From the IMG/VR virus record IMGVR_UViG_3300023174_003623, positions 90,778 to 154,777 of that record: 64,000 nucleotides of DNA. One strand, 5' to 3'. Below, piece after piece: positions 18,297 through 25,718 of this stretch (position 1 is the stretch's first letter; every line of letters begins with the position of its first letter). The stretch is from a virus. A model generated the notes under the pieces. That model searched no databases, had not been told where the DNA came from, and saw only the letters and a program-made list of their open reading frames with translations. The position numbers and the translations under genes are program-made.

Positions 18297-19238
18297 ATGA
18301 TTCGTGATGAATTTTTGTGGTCTCAGCAATACCGTCCTAAGACTGTATCAGAATGTATTCTTCCTATTAACCTTAAGACAACCTTTCAGGAGTTTGTCGA
18401 TAAGGGCACAATTCCTAATATGCTTCTTACTGGGCGGGCTGGAGTAGGTAAAACTACTGTGGCCCGCGCCATTCTTGATCAATTAGAATGTGATTATATG
18501 GTTATCAATGGATCGATGAACGGTAACATTGATACTCTTCGTGTTGATATAAGTCAGTTTGCTTCTTCTATGTCTTTGATGGGTGGAAGAAAATATGTTA
18601 TTCTTGATGAAGCAGACTATCTAAATCCCAATAGCACTCAGCCTGCTTTGCGAAACTTCATGGAGGAGTTTTCAAGCAACTGTGGATTTATTTTGACTTG
18701 TAATTTTAAGAACAAGATTATTGAGCCGCTGCATAGTCGTTGTACCGTAATTGATTTTAAGATTCCTAATGATGAGAAGTCTAAGTTAGCTTCTCAATTT
18801 ATGAAACGAATTGAGAAAATTCTTGAGGTAGAAAATGTACAGTTCGACCGGCCTGCTATTGCTGAGCTTATTAGTAAGCATTTCCCTGATTGGCGGCGAG
18901 TTCTAAACGAGCTTCAGCGATATTCTGCTACGGGTAAAATCGATAGTGGTATATTGGCTAATATTGGCGATGAAAGCTTTAAGACGCTTTTTGGTCATCT
19001 GAAAGCTAAATCGTTTACCAATATGCGTAAGTGGGTAGGAGAGAATAGTGACATTGAAACTTCGGCATTGTTTCGTCGAATTTATGATAGTGCAGCCCAA
19101 TACATTAAACCAGCATCTATTCCTAGTTTAGTATTGTTGTTGGGTGACTATCAATATAAAGCCGCTTTTGTATCCGATCCTGAAATCAATATTGTAGCGT
19201 GCTTGACTATGATTATGACTGAGTGTGAGTTTATATAA
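18297..19238 (+). CDS. 44: Clamp loader large subunit (gp44)
   Basis: AAA+ ATPase that opens and loads gp45. 313 aa (T4: 319). Walker A GRAGVGKTT (46-54), Walker B ILDEADYL (DEAD 104-107) and the SRC motif (147-149). The gene for its partner gp62 is not adjacent, as it is in T4, but lies about 2 kb downstream beyond a cargo-like gene. Confidence 0.95.
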   Translation: MIRDEFLWSQQYRPKTVSECILPINLKTTFQEFVDKGTIPNMLLTGRAGVGKTTVARAILDQLECDYMVINGSMNGNIDTLRVDISQFASSMSLMGGRKYVILDEADYLNPNSTQPALRNFMEEFSSNCGFILTCNFKNKIIEPLHSRCTVIDFKIPNDEKSKLASQFMKRIEKILEVENVQFDRPAIAELISKHFPDWRRVLNELQRYSATGKIDSGILANIGDESFKTLFGHLKAKSFTNMRKWVGENSDIETSALFRRIYDSAAQYIKPASIPSLVLLLGDYQYKAAFVSDPEINIVACLTMIMTECEFI

Positions 19239-19241
19239 ATA
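19234..19241 (+). promoter_or_regulatory. Late promoter TATAAATA overlapping gene 44 stop
   Basis: Perfect match, about 31 bp before the start at 19273. It gives the following cargo-like gene late expression inside a replication cluster. Confidence 0.8.
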
Positions 19242-19272
19242 GAAAAACAATATTTTTTTGGAGAAACCCCTT

Positions 19273-21183
19273 ATGCTCAAGTTCAGTAAATTTATAGTTG
19301 AAAGTGTTCAAGAAGAACATAATGAAGTTCCAATAGAGCAAGATAGACAGAATACACTTTTTGGAACAAATGATTATGTGCCATTTCATGAAGGCGATAA
19401 GTTTAATGAATCTTATATTGTAGAATCAGTTGAAGACCACCCTGATAATCCTGCAAGATTAGTTTTTAGAGGTAGCGGCGCTGCAAAGGGTATTGTTGTG
19501 CCTCGACATATGTGGGAAGGCAGTAAACCTACAGACCCAAATGCACCGGTCAAATTGGGTAAAGATGGTAAGCCTAAAAAACAAAACCGAACGATGGGAA
19601 TGCGAGATAGAAATAAACTTAGAGCACAAGTATATGGTGGTGAAAATAGAGATCCATTAACTTTAGGTCAAATAGAAAATGTTCATAAACAAACTTTAGA
19701 TGAGCATTTTGCAAAACCTAAATCTCAACAAATTGAAGCAGAAAAAGCCGCAATATCAAGATTACAAGCTGCTGGTCATTTAGGTAAGAACGGTGATACT
19801 ACGGATGAGGGTGAAAAAACTGATACCGTCCAAAATGAATATGATGAGAAAGGTAGATCTTTTGTTGCTTCTGCTTCCAAAGGTGTTGCTGGTCATGCTC
19901 TTTATACTTCTGGTTATGGTGAAAATGAAAGACATCATATTTTAAACACTTGCCCTGCTCAAACCGTAGGTTGTGGTGGTGGCGTTGATGCACATGGTGT
20001 GGCTGATACGTCTAAAGGTGGGTGTTTTGCACCTAACGCTGAAGCTCAATATGTTGCCGCTTCAGTTAAAAGAGCTTGTCATGAACAAGCTAAACATGAC
20101 CCAGCAATGACCCGTGATTGGATTCTAGCTCATGCTCATTCTTTACGAAATCGAGCAGATGAAGCAGATAAACAAGATAAAAGAACATTATTTAGACCAA
20201 ACGTAGTAGATGAAACTGATAGAACCTCGCGTCATTTAATTAATCATTTGAATGCTCAACGGGCAACAGAAGACAATCCAAGTCGCCCCGGTGAATCAAA
20301 ACCACCAATTATTGCTAATTCTTATGGTAAGACTAATGAATTACATGATCCCGAAAATAATTATCATGTAACTTATTCAAATACTGGGCCTAAAGTAAAA
20401 AATGGTGGTTTTATTCATGAAAATATGCGAAAAGATAAACAGAGAATTAGGAATACAATCAACGCTACACGAAATGCTGTAGGTGAAGACATCGTTAATG
20501 ATCAAGGTAATAAGACACCACCTAAAGGCTCATATTTAGTAACAGACATGAGAAGAGGTAAAAAACTAGATCAAGAATATCAAAAAAACATAACTCATAT
20601 TAAATATTGGTCTGGACCTAGAGAAGAAAATGAATTATCTTCTGCTGAAAAAAAGGAAGGACCAGAAGGTCATTATGATGGTAATGGTAAGGCAACCACT
20701 CCAGATAAAGCTCATTATGGACATAAGACTATCAACGGAAGGCGATATGATTATCAAAAACAACATGTAGTACATCCTCGGTTAGTAAAGGTTGGTGATA
20801 AATTAATTCCAACAGACTCAAGATTTAAAGATGAAGATTTCTTACCAAAAGAAAGATTTAAATCTAAGAATGGTAAAACTCCCGGTGGCATTTTAGTTAC
20901 TACACCAACTACATCTACAAGCAAGATAAAACATGAATCGGAGTTTAATCACCATGTTGGACCTGAGACTATTGAACATGCTAAAATGAATAACGGTGAG
21001 CATGAAATTGATAAGCCAGAAGATCAAGAAGCTGCTCGTGGTAATCCTTTTGTTAACCCATCAATGGAAACGGCTGTAAAATCCGCCAAATCAAAATCCG
21101 ACAAAGTAAGGCAGAAAGTTGGTCGCCCCATGACGGGTGTTGAACGTGCAATTGCAAGAGCAAAGGGTCAGCAAATAGACTAA
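19273..21183 (+). CDS. Large unknown protein with capsid-targeting-like N-terminus
   Basis: 636 aa from ATG 19273 (GGAG at 19260-19263; an upstream in-frame TTG at 19258 is rejected). The N-terminus MLKFSKFIVES resembles the T4 capsid-targeting sequence MKTYQEFIAEA, with FIVE|S as a possible gp21 cut. The middle has a Cys/Gly segment (CPAQTVGCGGG ... GGCF) near residues 230-255, followed by 'AAAS'-type helices and YVAASVKRACHEQAK. The C-terminal half is hydrophilic, Lys/Pro/His-rich and ends basic. The gene inserts between 44 and 62 with its own late promoter. Enzymatic role not recognised; inferred virion cargo. Confidence 0.6.
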   Translation: MLKFSKFIVESVQEEHNEVPIEQDRQNTLFGTNDYVPFHEGDKFNESYIVESVEDHPDNPARLVFRGSGAAKGIVVPRHMWEGSKPTDPNAPVKLGKDGKPKKQNRTMGMRDRNKLRAQVYGGENRDPLTLGQIENVHKQTLDEHFAKPKSQQIEAEKAAISRLQAAGHLGKNGDTTDEGEKTDTVQNEYDEKGRSFVASASKGVAGHALYTSGYGENERHHILNTCPAQTVGCGGGVDAHGVADTSKGGCFAPNAEAQYVAASVKRACHEQAKHDPAMTRDWILAHAHSLRNRADEADKQDKRTLFRPNVVDETDRTSRHLINHLNAQRATEDNPSRPGESKPPIIANSYGKTNELHDPENNYHVTYSNTGPKVKNGGFIHENMRKDKQRIRNTINATRNAVGEDIVNDQGNKTPPKGSYLVTDMRRGKKLDQEYQKNITHIKYWSGPREENELSSAEKKEGPEGHYDGNGKATTPDKAHYGHKTINGRRYDYQKQHVVHPRLVKVGDKLIPTDSRFKDEDFLPKERFKSKNGKTPGGILVTTPTTSTSKIKHESEFNHHVGPETIEHAKMNNGEHEIDKPEDQEAARGNPFVNPSMETAVKSAKSKSDKVRQKVGRPMTGVERAIARAKGQQID

Positions 21184-21199
21184 AGGTAAATACTATATT

Positions 21200-21592
21200 A
21201 TGAATCCATTTGATTATGTGAAATCGATTAATGAATCGAAAGTGAATTTGATGGTTGATACAGAGAATGATGAGTTGGCAGAGAAGGATTATGTTCCCTT
21301 TCTGACCAACAAGTCATTCTCGTATCATATTGACACAATCCTCTATGCAAACGAAATTAATCAGTTTGCACACATGGATAACAAGCTTCAATATGAATAC
21401 TATCTAAACGGTATTCCTAAAAAGAAGCGGTTTAGCCAGTGGACAAAGAAAACCTCCAATGAAGATTTAGATATTGTAGCTGAATATTACAGTTGCAATT
21501 ACATTCGTGCTGCCGAAATCTTGACAATTATAAATAAAAAACAGTTCAGTCTGATTAAAAATAAATTGCAAAAAGGCGGGACAAATGAATAG
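21200..21592 (+). CDS. 62: Clamp loader small subunit (gp62)
   Basis: Completes the gp44/62 clamp loader. 130 aa, shorter than T4 gp62 (187). 'MNPFDYVKSINESK' then 'EKDYVPFLTNKSFSYHIDTI' and 'QYEYYLNGIPKKKRFSQW' match gp62 of T4-like phages. Followed by regA as in T4. Confidence 0.88.
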   Translation: MNPFDYVKSINESKVNLMVDTENDELAEKDYVPFLTNKSFSYHIDTILYANEINQFAHMDNKLQYEYYLNGIPKKKRFSQWTKKTSNEDLDIVAEYYSCNYIRAAEILTIINKKQFSLIKNKLQKGGTNE

Positions 21593-21621
21593 ATCTGTGT
21601 AGTTGAAGGTTAGAAACAACT

Positions 21622-21654
21622 ACTCCGATTATAATAAATTAAAAAAAGCGGAGT
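21622..21654 (+). promoter_or_regulatory. Hairpin covering the regA ribosome-binding site
   Basis: ACTCCG (21622-21627) pairs with CGGAGT (21649-21654) across a 21-base A/T-rich loop. The 3' arm contains the GGAG of the regA ribosome-binding site, 9 bp before the ATG at 21663. A structure that limits regA translation is plausible; T4 RegA represses its own message. Pairing seen; regulation inferred. Confidence 0.5.
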
Positions 21655-21662
21655 GAGTAAAC

Positions 21663-22058
21663 ATGAATGTAGTTGATTCCTTAGTAGAAGTGAGTCTCTT
21701 AGAACAAGAAGATTTTTTAAAGATTAAAGAAACTTTGACTCGTATTGGTGTTGCTTCAAAGAAAGATAATACTTTATATCAATCTTGTCATATTCTTCAT
21801 AAACAAGCAAAATATTACATCGTACACTTTAAAGAACTTTTCATGTTAGATGGTAAGCCGTCTAACTTTTCAGATGATGATAAAGCCAGACGAAATACTA
21901 TTGCCACTTTATTAGAACAGTGGGGTCTTCTTAAAGTTGTTCGTCCAGAGTACATTGCAGAAATGATGGCACCAATTAGTCAAATCAAAATTATCTCTCA
22001 TAAAGAAAAAGATGATTGGGAATTGGTAGCGAAATATAATATAGGCAGAAAAAAATGA
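21663..22058 (+). CDS. regA: RegA translational repressor
   Basis: Binds near start codons of early phage messages and blocks translation. 131 aa (T4: 122). 'VEVSLLEQEDFLKIKETLTR' with IGVASKK, then 'LYQSCHILHKQAKYYIVHFK' and ELFMLDGK, are strongly RegA-like. Located after gene 62 as in T4. Overlaps the next gene by 4 bp. Confidence 0.95.
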   Translation: MNVVDSLVEVSLLEQEDFLKIKETLTRIGVASKKDNTLYQSCHILHKQAKYYIVHFKELFMLDGKPSNFSDDDKARRNTIATLLEQWGLLKVVRPEYIAEMMAPISQIKIISHKEKDDWELVAKYNIGRKK

Positions 22059-22579
22059 TAGCAACTTTTAGGGAATTTGTAGAGACTATACCTGAGCATG
22101 AGCCTAAATTTAATAAACTTAGTGACGATCAAATTTCCAAAAGAGGAAACCTATCACATACTCTTGAGACTGACAGATTCCATGTAAAAGCTATCGATCA
22201 CAATGACGGGTTTAGAACTTATACCGTTCATGATAAAGCTACCGGAGAACATGTCGGTACTGTAGAAGGTCAGATGCTACATAAAGGCAAAACTTTCAGA
22301 GCAGAAGAAGTAACTAAGGATAGAACTTCTCATCCAAAAATGATGCATGAAGTCTATAATGCAATATTGAATAACGGAACTTCGATGATGAGTTCTGGGT
22401 CTATAAGCAAAACGGCACATAAGATCTGGGAACGCTTGCATTCTGAAGATAGACCTGTTAGACTAGTCAAAGATGGAAAGATTGTTCCAAATTCTAGTCC
22501 TGACTGGAAGAAAAATGTCCAAAAGCCTACATTAAAAAATATAGAAAATCCTACAGTTTATTTTGTAAGGGCTAAATAA
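22055..22579 (+). CDS. Possible head-packaged GNAT-like protein
   Basis: 174 aa. The N-terminus MIATFREFVETIPEHEP is a capsid-targeting-like motif (FVET). The body has 'YTVHDKATGEHVGTVEGQML' and then 'SHPKMMHEVYNAILNNGT' followed by MMSSGSISKTAHKIWERL, a pattern met in small phage proteins thought to have an acetyltransferase-like (GNAT) fold. Acetyl-CoA binding loop not clear. ATGA overlap with regA and directly followed by the LRV-repeat gene, so all three could be cotranscribed. Confidence 0.5.
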   Translation: MIATFREFVETIPEHEPKFNKLSDDQISKRGNLSHTLETDRFHVKAIDHNDGFRTYTVHDKATGEHVGTVEGQMLHKGKTFRAEEVTKDRTSHPKMMHEVYNAILNNGTSMMSSGSISKTAHKIWERLHSEDRPVRLVKDGKIVPNSSPDWKKNVQKPTLKNIENPTVYFVRAK

Positions 22580-24319
22580 ATGTTAAGATTCAAAGCTTTT
22601 TTATTAATTTCAGAAGAATTAAATGATTCACAACGTGAAGAATTTAATCAAATGCCTAGAGATCCAAAAGCCGTAAAAGCTACTGATCATTATTTTGGTG
22701 TAGGTAATGATGTTGTGTCTAAACCATTAGAAGGCACAATGGATAAATCTGAAATACACAAAGCTATTGAACGACATTTAGGACGATCCATTTCGCATCA
22801 AGATTACAAAAATGGTATAACAAATGATGAATATGGTCGTCAAACTAAACTTGGTAAACTTCTAACTAAAACAAAAGCACCTTCTACATTAGTTAATGGG
22901 TTTGCTAACGATAACACCAGACAAGGTAAAAAATTCACTGGGTTAACTGCAATAACTACTAGATCTCCGGGCGGAGATCCTAGTAAAGGTGATAAATCTG
23001 GTGTTGCAGGTCAAACCTCTTCTAATCAATCTTGGCAACAACAATCTTGCAAAAATGTAGAAACCGGTCTCCATAAAAAGTACCTACCACAAGAAATTAA
23101 ACATGGAACAGTTGTTACTTATTTACAAGATCATGAAGGGCGAGAATTAGCCAGAGCAACATTACAACCGCATATTAATGATCAAGGGCATACAGCATAT
23201 GCCGTAGATTCACATTATGGTATCGATCACGCTGGATTTAAAGCTCATGCAGAGCAATTAGCTAAAGATTTATCAGGACCACATAAAGGTGGTTCAATCG
23301 TTTATAAAAAACATCCTGATGTATATAATGATAATGGTTATACTACAATGATGCATCCTGATGTTGCACCAGAACATATAACTAAAGCATTAGATGATGA
23401 TGATAAATTAGTTCGTCTAGCAGCAATTAGTCACCCTAAAGCAACATCAGAACATATAACTAAAGCATTAGATGATCCAAACGAAGGAATTCGTAAAGCA
23501 GCACTTGAACACCCTAAAGTAACATCAGAACATATAACTAAAGCATTAGATAATACAAATGATTTTGTTCGTTTAGCAGCAATTAGACACCCTAAAGCAA
23601 CATCAGAACATATAACTAAAGCATTAGATGATCCAGCTGAATATATTCGTGACTCAGCACTTGAACACCCTAAAGTAACATCAGAACATATAACTAAAGC
23701 ATTAGATAATACAAATGATTTTGTTCGTCAAATAGCAATTAAACACCCTAAAGCAACACCAGAACATATAACTAAAGCTTTAAATGATCCAAGCATTGAA
23801 GTTCGTAGAGCAGCACTTGAACACCCTAAAGTGACATCAGAACATATAACTAAAGCTTTAAATGATCCAAGCAGTAGTGCAGGAGTTCGTCAAGCAGCAA
23901 TTAGACACCCTAAAGCAACATCAGAACATATAACTAAAGCTTTAAATGATCCAAGCAGTAGTACAGGAGTTCGTCTAGCAGCAATTAGTCACCCTAAAGC
24001 GACACCAGAACATATAACTAAAGCATTAGATGATACAAATGATTTTGTTCGTGAAATAGCAATTAGACGCCCTAATGCAACACCAGAACATATAACTAAA
24101 GCTTTAAATGATCCAAGCATTGAAGTTCGTAGAGAAGCACTTAAACACCCTAAAGTGACATCAGAACATATAACTAAAGCATTAGATGATGATGATGTAT
24201 TTCGTCGTGCAGCAGCACTTGAACACCCTAAAGTAACATCAGAACATATAACTAAAGCATTAAATGATCCAAGCAGAGAAATTCGTCAAATAGCAATGAA
24301 AAAACAAAAAGCTAAATAA
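22580..24319 (+). CDS. LRV-repeat protein with capsid-targeting-like N-terminus
   Basis: 579 aa in two parts. Residues 1-about 264: N-terminus MLRFKAFLLISEE (targeting-like, ISE), then a Gly/Ser-rich domain with 'TGLTAITTRSPGGDPSKG' and 'DHEGRELARATLQPHIND'. Residues about 265-579: twelve tandem repeats of about 26 aa built on EHITKAL-D-D-x(4)-VR-xAAI-xHP-K-ATS, matching the variant leucine-rich (LRV) repeat type and expected to form a curved helical solenoid for protein or nucleic-acid binding. Function unknown; packaging with the genome is inferred. Confidence 0.65.
   Translation: MLRFKAFLLISEELNDSQREEFNQMPRDPKAVKATDHYFGVGNDVVSKPLEGTMDKSEIHKAIERHLGRSISHQDYKNGITNDEYGRQTKLGKLLTKTKAPSTLVNGFANDNTRQGKKFTGLTAITTRSPGGDPSKGDKSGVAGQTSSNQSWQQQSCKNVETGLHKKYLPQEIKHGTVVTYLQDHEGRELARATLQPHINDQGHTAYAVDSHYGIDHAGFKAHAEQLAKDLSGPHKGGSIVYKKHPDVYNDNGYTTMMHPDVAPEHITKALDDDDKLVRLAAISHPKATSEHITKALDDPNEGIRKAALEHPKVTSEHITKALDNTNDFVRLAAIRHPKATSEHITKALDDPAEYIRDSALEHPKVTSEHITKALDNTNDFVRQIAIKHPKATPEHITKALNDPSIEVRRAALEHPKVTSEHITKALNDPSSSAGVRQAAIRHPKATSEHITKALNDPSSSTGVRLAAISHPKATPEHITKALDDTNDFVREIAIRRPNATPEHITKALNDPSIEVRREALKHPKVTSEHITKALDDDDVFRRAAALEHPKVTSEHITKALNDPSREIRQIAMKKQKAK
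23372..24316 (+). repeat. Twelve 78-84 bp coding repeats (LRV units)
   Basis: The DNA core GAACATATAACTAAAGC recurs twelve times with almost no synonymous change. Units are 78 bp except units 7 and 8 (84 bp, containing AGCAGTAGT insertions). Several units are near copies of each other (for example units 3 and 5, 6 and 10, 7 and 8), showing recent duplication within the gene. Confidence 0.95.
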
Positions 24320-24323
24320 ATTG

Positions 24324-24331
24324 TATAAATA
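24324..24331 (+). promoter_or_regulatory. Late promoter TATAAATA for hsp20
   Basis: Perfect match about 90 bp before the hsp20 ATG, leaving an unusually long leader (see next entry). Confidence 0.8.
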
Positions 24332-24343
24332 GAGTTTGATATT

Positions 24344-24391
24344 GCCATGCCTTCGGGGTGGCGCGTTTGATAGTATCGCATAAACTATCAA
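24344..24391 (+). promoter_or_regulatory. Structured 5' leader of hsp20
   Basis: Two hairpins between promoter and gene: an imperfect GC-rich one (GCCATGCC...GGGGTGGC, 24344-24362, one mismatch) and an 8-bp perfect one TTGATAGT/ACTATCAA (24367-24374 with 24384-24391). Small heat-shock genes in bacteria are often controlled by leader RNA thermometers; that role is possible here but unproven. Confidence 0.45.
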
Positions 24392-24421
24392 TTTATTAAT
24401 CTTGCCTAACAGGAGATACTT

Positions 24422-24892
24422 ATGACTAAGACATACTATGTCCCAAAAAATTGGGACGCCTTCAATTCGTTCTTTGTCGGATTTGATCACGTTTTCAACG
24501 AAGCTTCAAAACTTCATGACGACTTCACAAAGAGCATCCCCCACTATCCTCCGTACAACATCAAAAAAATCGATGAGAATAAGTACGCAATCGAGCTTGC
24601 AGTAGCTGGTTTCGGTCGTTCTGATATCGAGATTGAGTTTGTCGAAGATAAGCTAGTCATCACGGGCAATTCCAAAAATGACGATGCCAATCCTTACCTT
24701 TATAAGGGAATCAGTACTCGTGCCTTTACACGAACTTTTTCTCTAAATGACTCTATCGAAATTAAGGGTGCTGAGATTTTAAATGGTATTCTTCAGATTG
24801 TTCTGGAGCGTATTATTCCTGATCATAAGAAGCCCAAAAAGATCGAAATTAAAGAACCAACTACTAAACAGTTTCTTGCGGAGGAAAAATGA
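24422..24892 (+). CDS. hsp20: Small heat shock protein Hsp20
   Basis: Alpha-crystallin type holdase chaperone, common in T4-like cyanophages and related marine phages, thought to assist virion folding. 156 aa. The alpha-crystallin domain runs from about 38 (PPYNIKKIDENKYAIELAVAG) through 'VEDKLVITGN' to 'GILQIVLERIIPDHKKPKKI', including the L/V-I-x-L/I-type end. AGGAG 6 bp before the ATG. The stop overlaps a 30-codon ORF. Confidence 0.93.
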   Translation: MTKTYYVPKNWDAFNSFFVGFDHVFNEASKLHDDFTKSIPHYPPYNIKKIDENKYAIELAVAGFGRSDIEIEFVEDKLVITGNSKNDDANPYLYKGISTRAFTRTFSLNDSIEIKGAEILNGILQIVLERIIPDHKKPKKIEIKEPTTKQFLAEEK

Positions 24893-24981
24893 ATCTTATT
24901 AAAGACAATACAGCTTTGTCACTTTTGATCTTATTTAATGCTTGTTCATTGATAAGTTATTTTATGAGAACTGGCATTTAA
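24889..24981 (+). CDS. Tiny membrane peptide, 30 aa
   Basis: ATGA overlap with hsp20. The sequence MNLIKDNTALSLLILFNACS continues as LISYFMRTGI: one hydrophobic helix with a short charged N-terminus. GAGGAAAA lies just before the ATG inside hsp20. It faces the endolysin gene across a terminator, so a lysis-related role can be imagined, but nothing proves it. May also be noise. Confidence 0.4.
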   Translation: MNLIKDNTALSLLILFNACSLISYFMRTGI

Positions 24982-24992
24982 TCTAAAAAAGG

Positions 24993-25017
24993 AAAGGGGA
25001 GATTTTGCTCCCCTTTT
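24993..25017 (+). terminator. Bidirectional terminator between hsp20 and endolysin
   Basis: 9-bp perfect stem AAAGGGGAG/CTCCCCTTT (24993-25001 with 25008-25016), A-run on the left and T-run on the right, placed between converging genes. Confidence 0.85.
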
Positions 25018-25019
25018 CA

Positions 25020-25637
25020 TTAAACTCCTAGGAGTTTAGCATATTCATAAGTGTGATTTTTGCGATCTTCTAACCCAATAGTGCCACCATTGATTTTTTT
25101 TGTCAATTCTGTAATTGCTATAAGATTGATGCCTTTATCGCAAATATCCCAAAGATTATTCTTATCAAAAAAGAACATAGCGGATTCAAAAGCAAGTTCA
25201 CCAGAAACAATGTCTGGGTTTGAAAGTATATCTGGGCGTCCAAAAGCTTTAGCAAAAGCAGCATAATTTTCACGACCAGTTAATTGAATAGCACCGCGCC
25301 CTCTGTATTTCCAACCATCACCAGAAGATTCATCACTATTTCCCATACGATTACTGTATACTTTATTAGCAATCTTTTCTGGATTTCTGGCATAAGGAGT
25401 AGCAGCAGAAATATCAGGGAAATACTTATGAAAGATCTTGACAAGTCCGTCTGCACTATAGTTTAGATTTTCTGATAGAGTTTTGAAGTTGCCACTTTCA
25501 TGAGCAGTTTGAGCAAAGAAATGAGCAGCACGAATTTTAGACATTTTATAATAATTTACTGCTGCTTTAAGAGTGTTTGCTCCCCATTCACCATCAGGAG
25601 TTACGCCAATTTTTGTTTGAAAATGTTTTAAACTCAT
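25020..25637 (-). CDS. Endolysin, GH19 chitinase-like, with N-terminal binding domain
   Basis: Peptidoglycan-cleaving lysin, 205 aa. Residues 1-30 (FQTKIGVTPDGEWGANTLKA) look like a short peptidoglycan-binding module. The GH19 domain follows with 'FFAQTAHESGNFKTLSEN' (catalytic Glu 47) and 'WKYRGRGAIQLTGRENY' near 108-124. It is one of only three minus-strand genes I support in the window. Start with AAGGA 8 bp upstream. T4 lysozyme is GH24-type, so this is a replaced lysin. Confidence 0.9.
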   Translation of the reverse strand: MSLKHFQTKIGVTPDGEWGANTLKAAVNYYKMSKIRAAHFFAQTAHESGNFKTLSENLNYSADGLVKIFHKYFPDISAATPYARNPEKIANKVYSNRMGNSDESSGDGWKYRGRGAIQLTGRENYAAFAKAFGRPDILSNPDIVSGELAFESAMFFFDKNNLWDICDKGINLIAITELTKKINGGTIGLEDRKNHTYEYAKLLGV

Positions 25638-25659
25638 ATGAAAATCCTTTAAATATTAT

Positions 25660-25688
25660 TTGACTTACTGTTAAAATAGTAGTATAAT
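25660..25688 (+). promoter_or_regulatory. Sigma-70 promoter for DNA polymerase
   Basis: TTGACT (25660-25665), 17-bp spacer, TATAAT (25683-25688); 31 bp before the ATG of gene 43. Confidence 0.85.
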
Positions 25689-25718
25689 ACAATATAAAAT
25701 ATTTATATAGGAACAAAA

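Noticed and set aside
23372-24316. CRISPR-like regular repeats
   Set aside because: The repeats are in-frame coding units of an LRV protein with no variable spacers.
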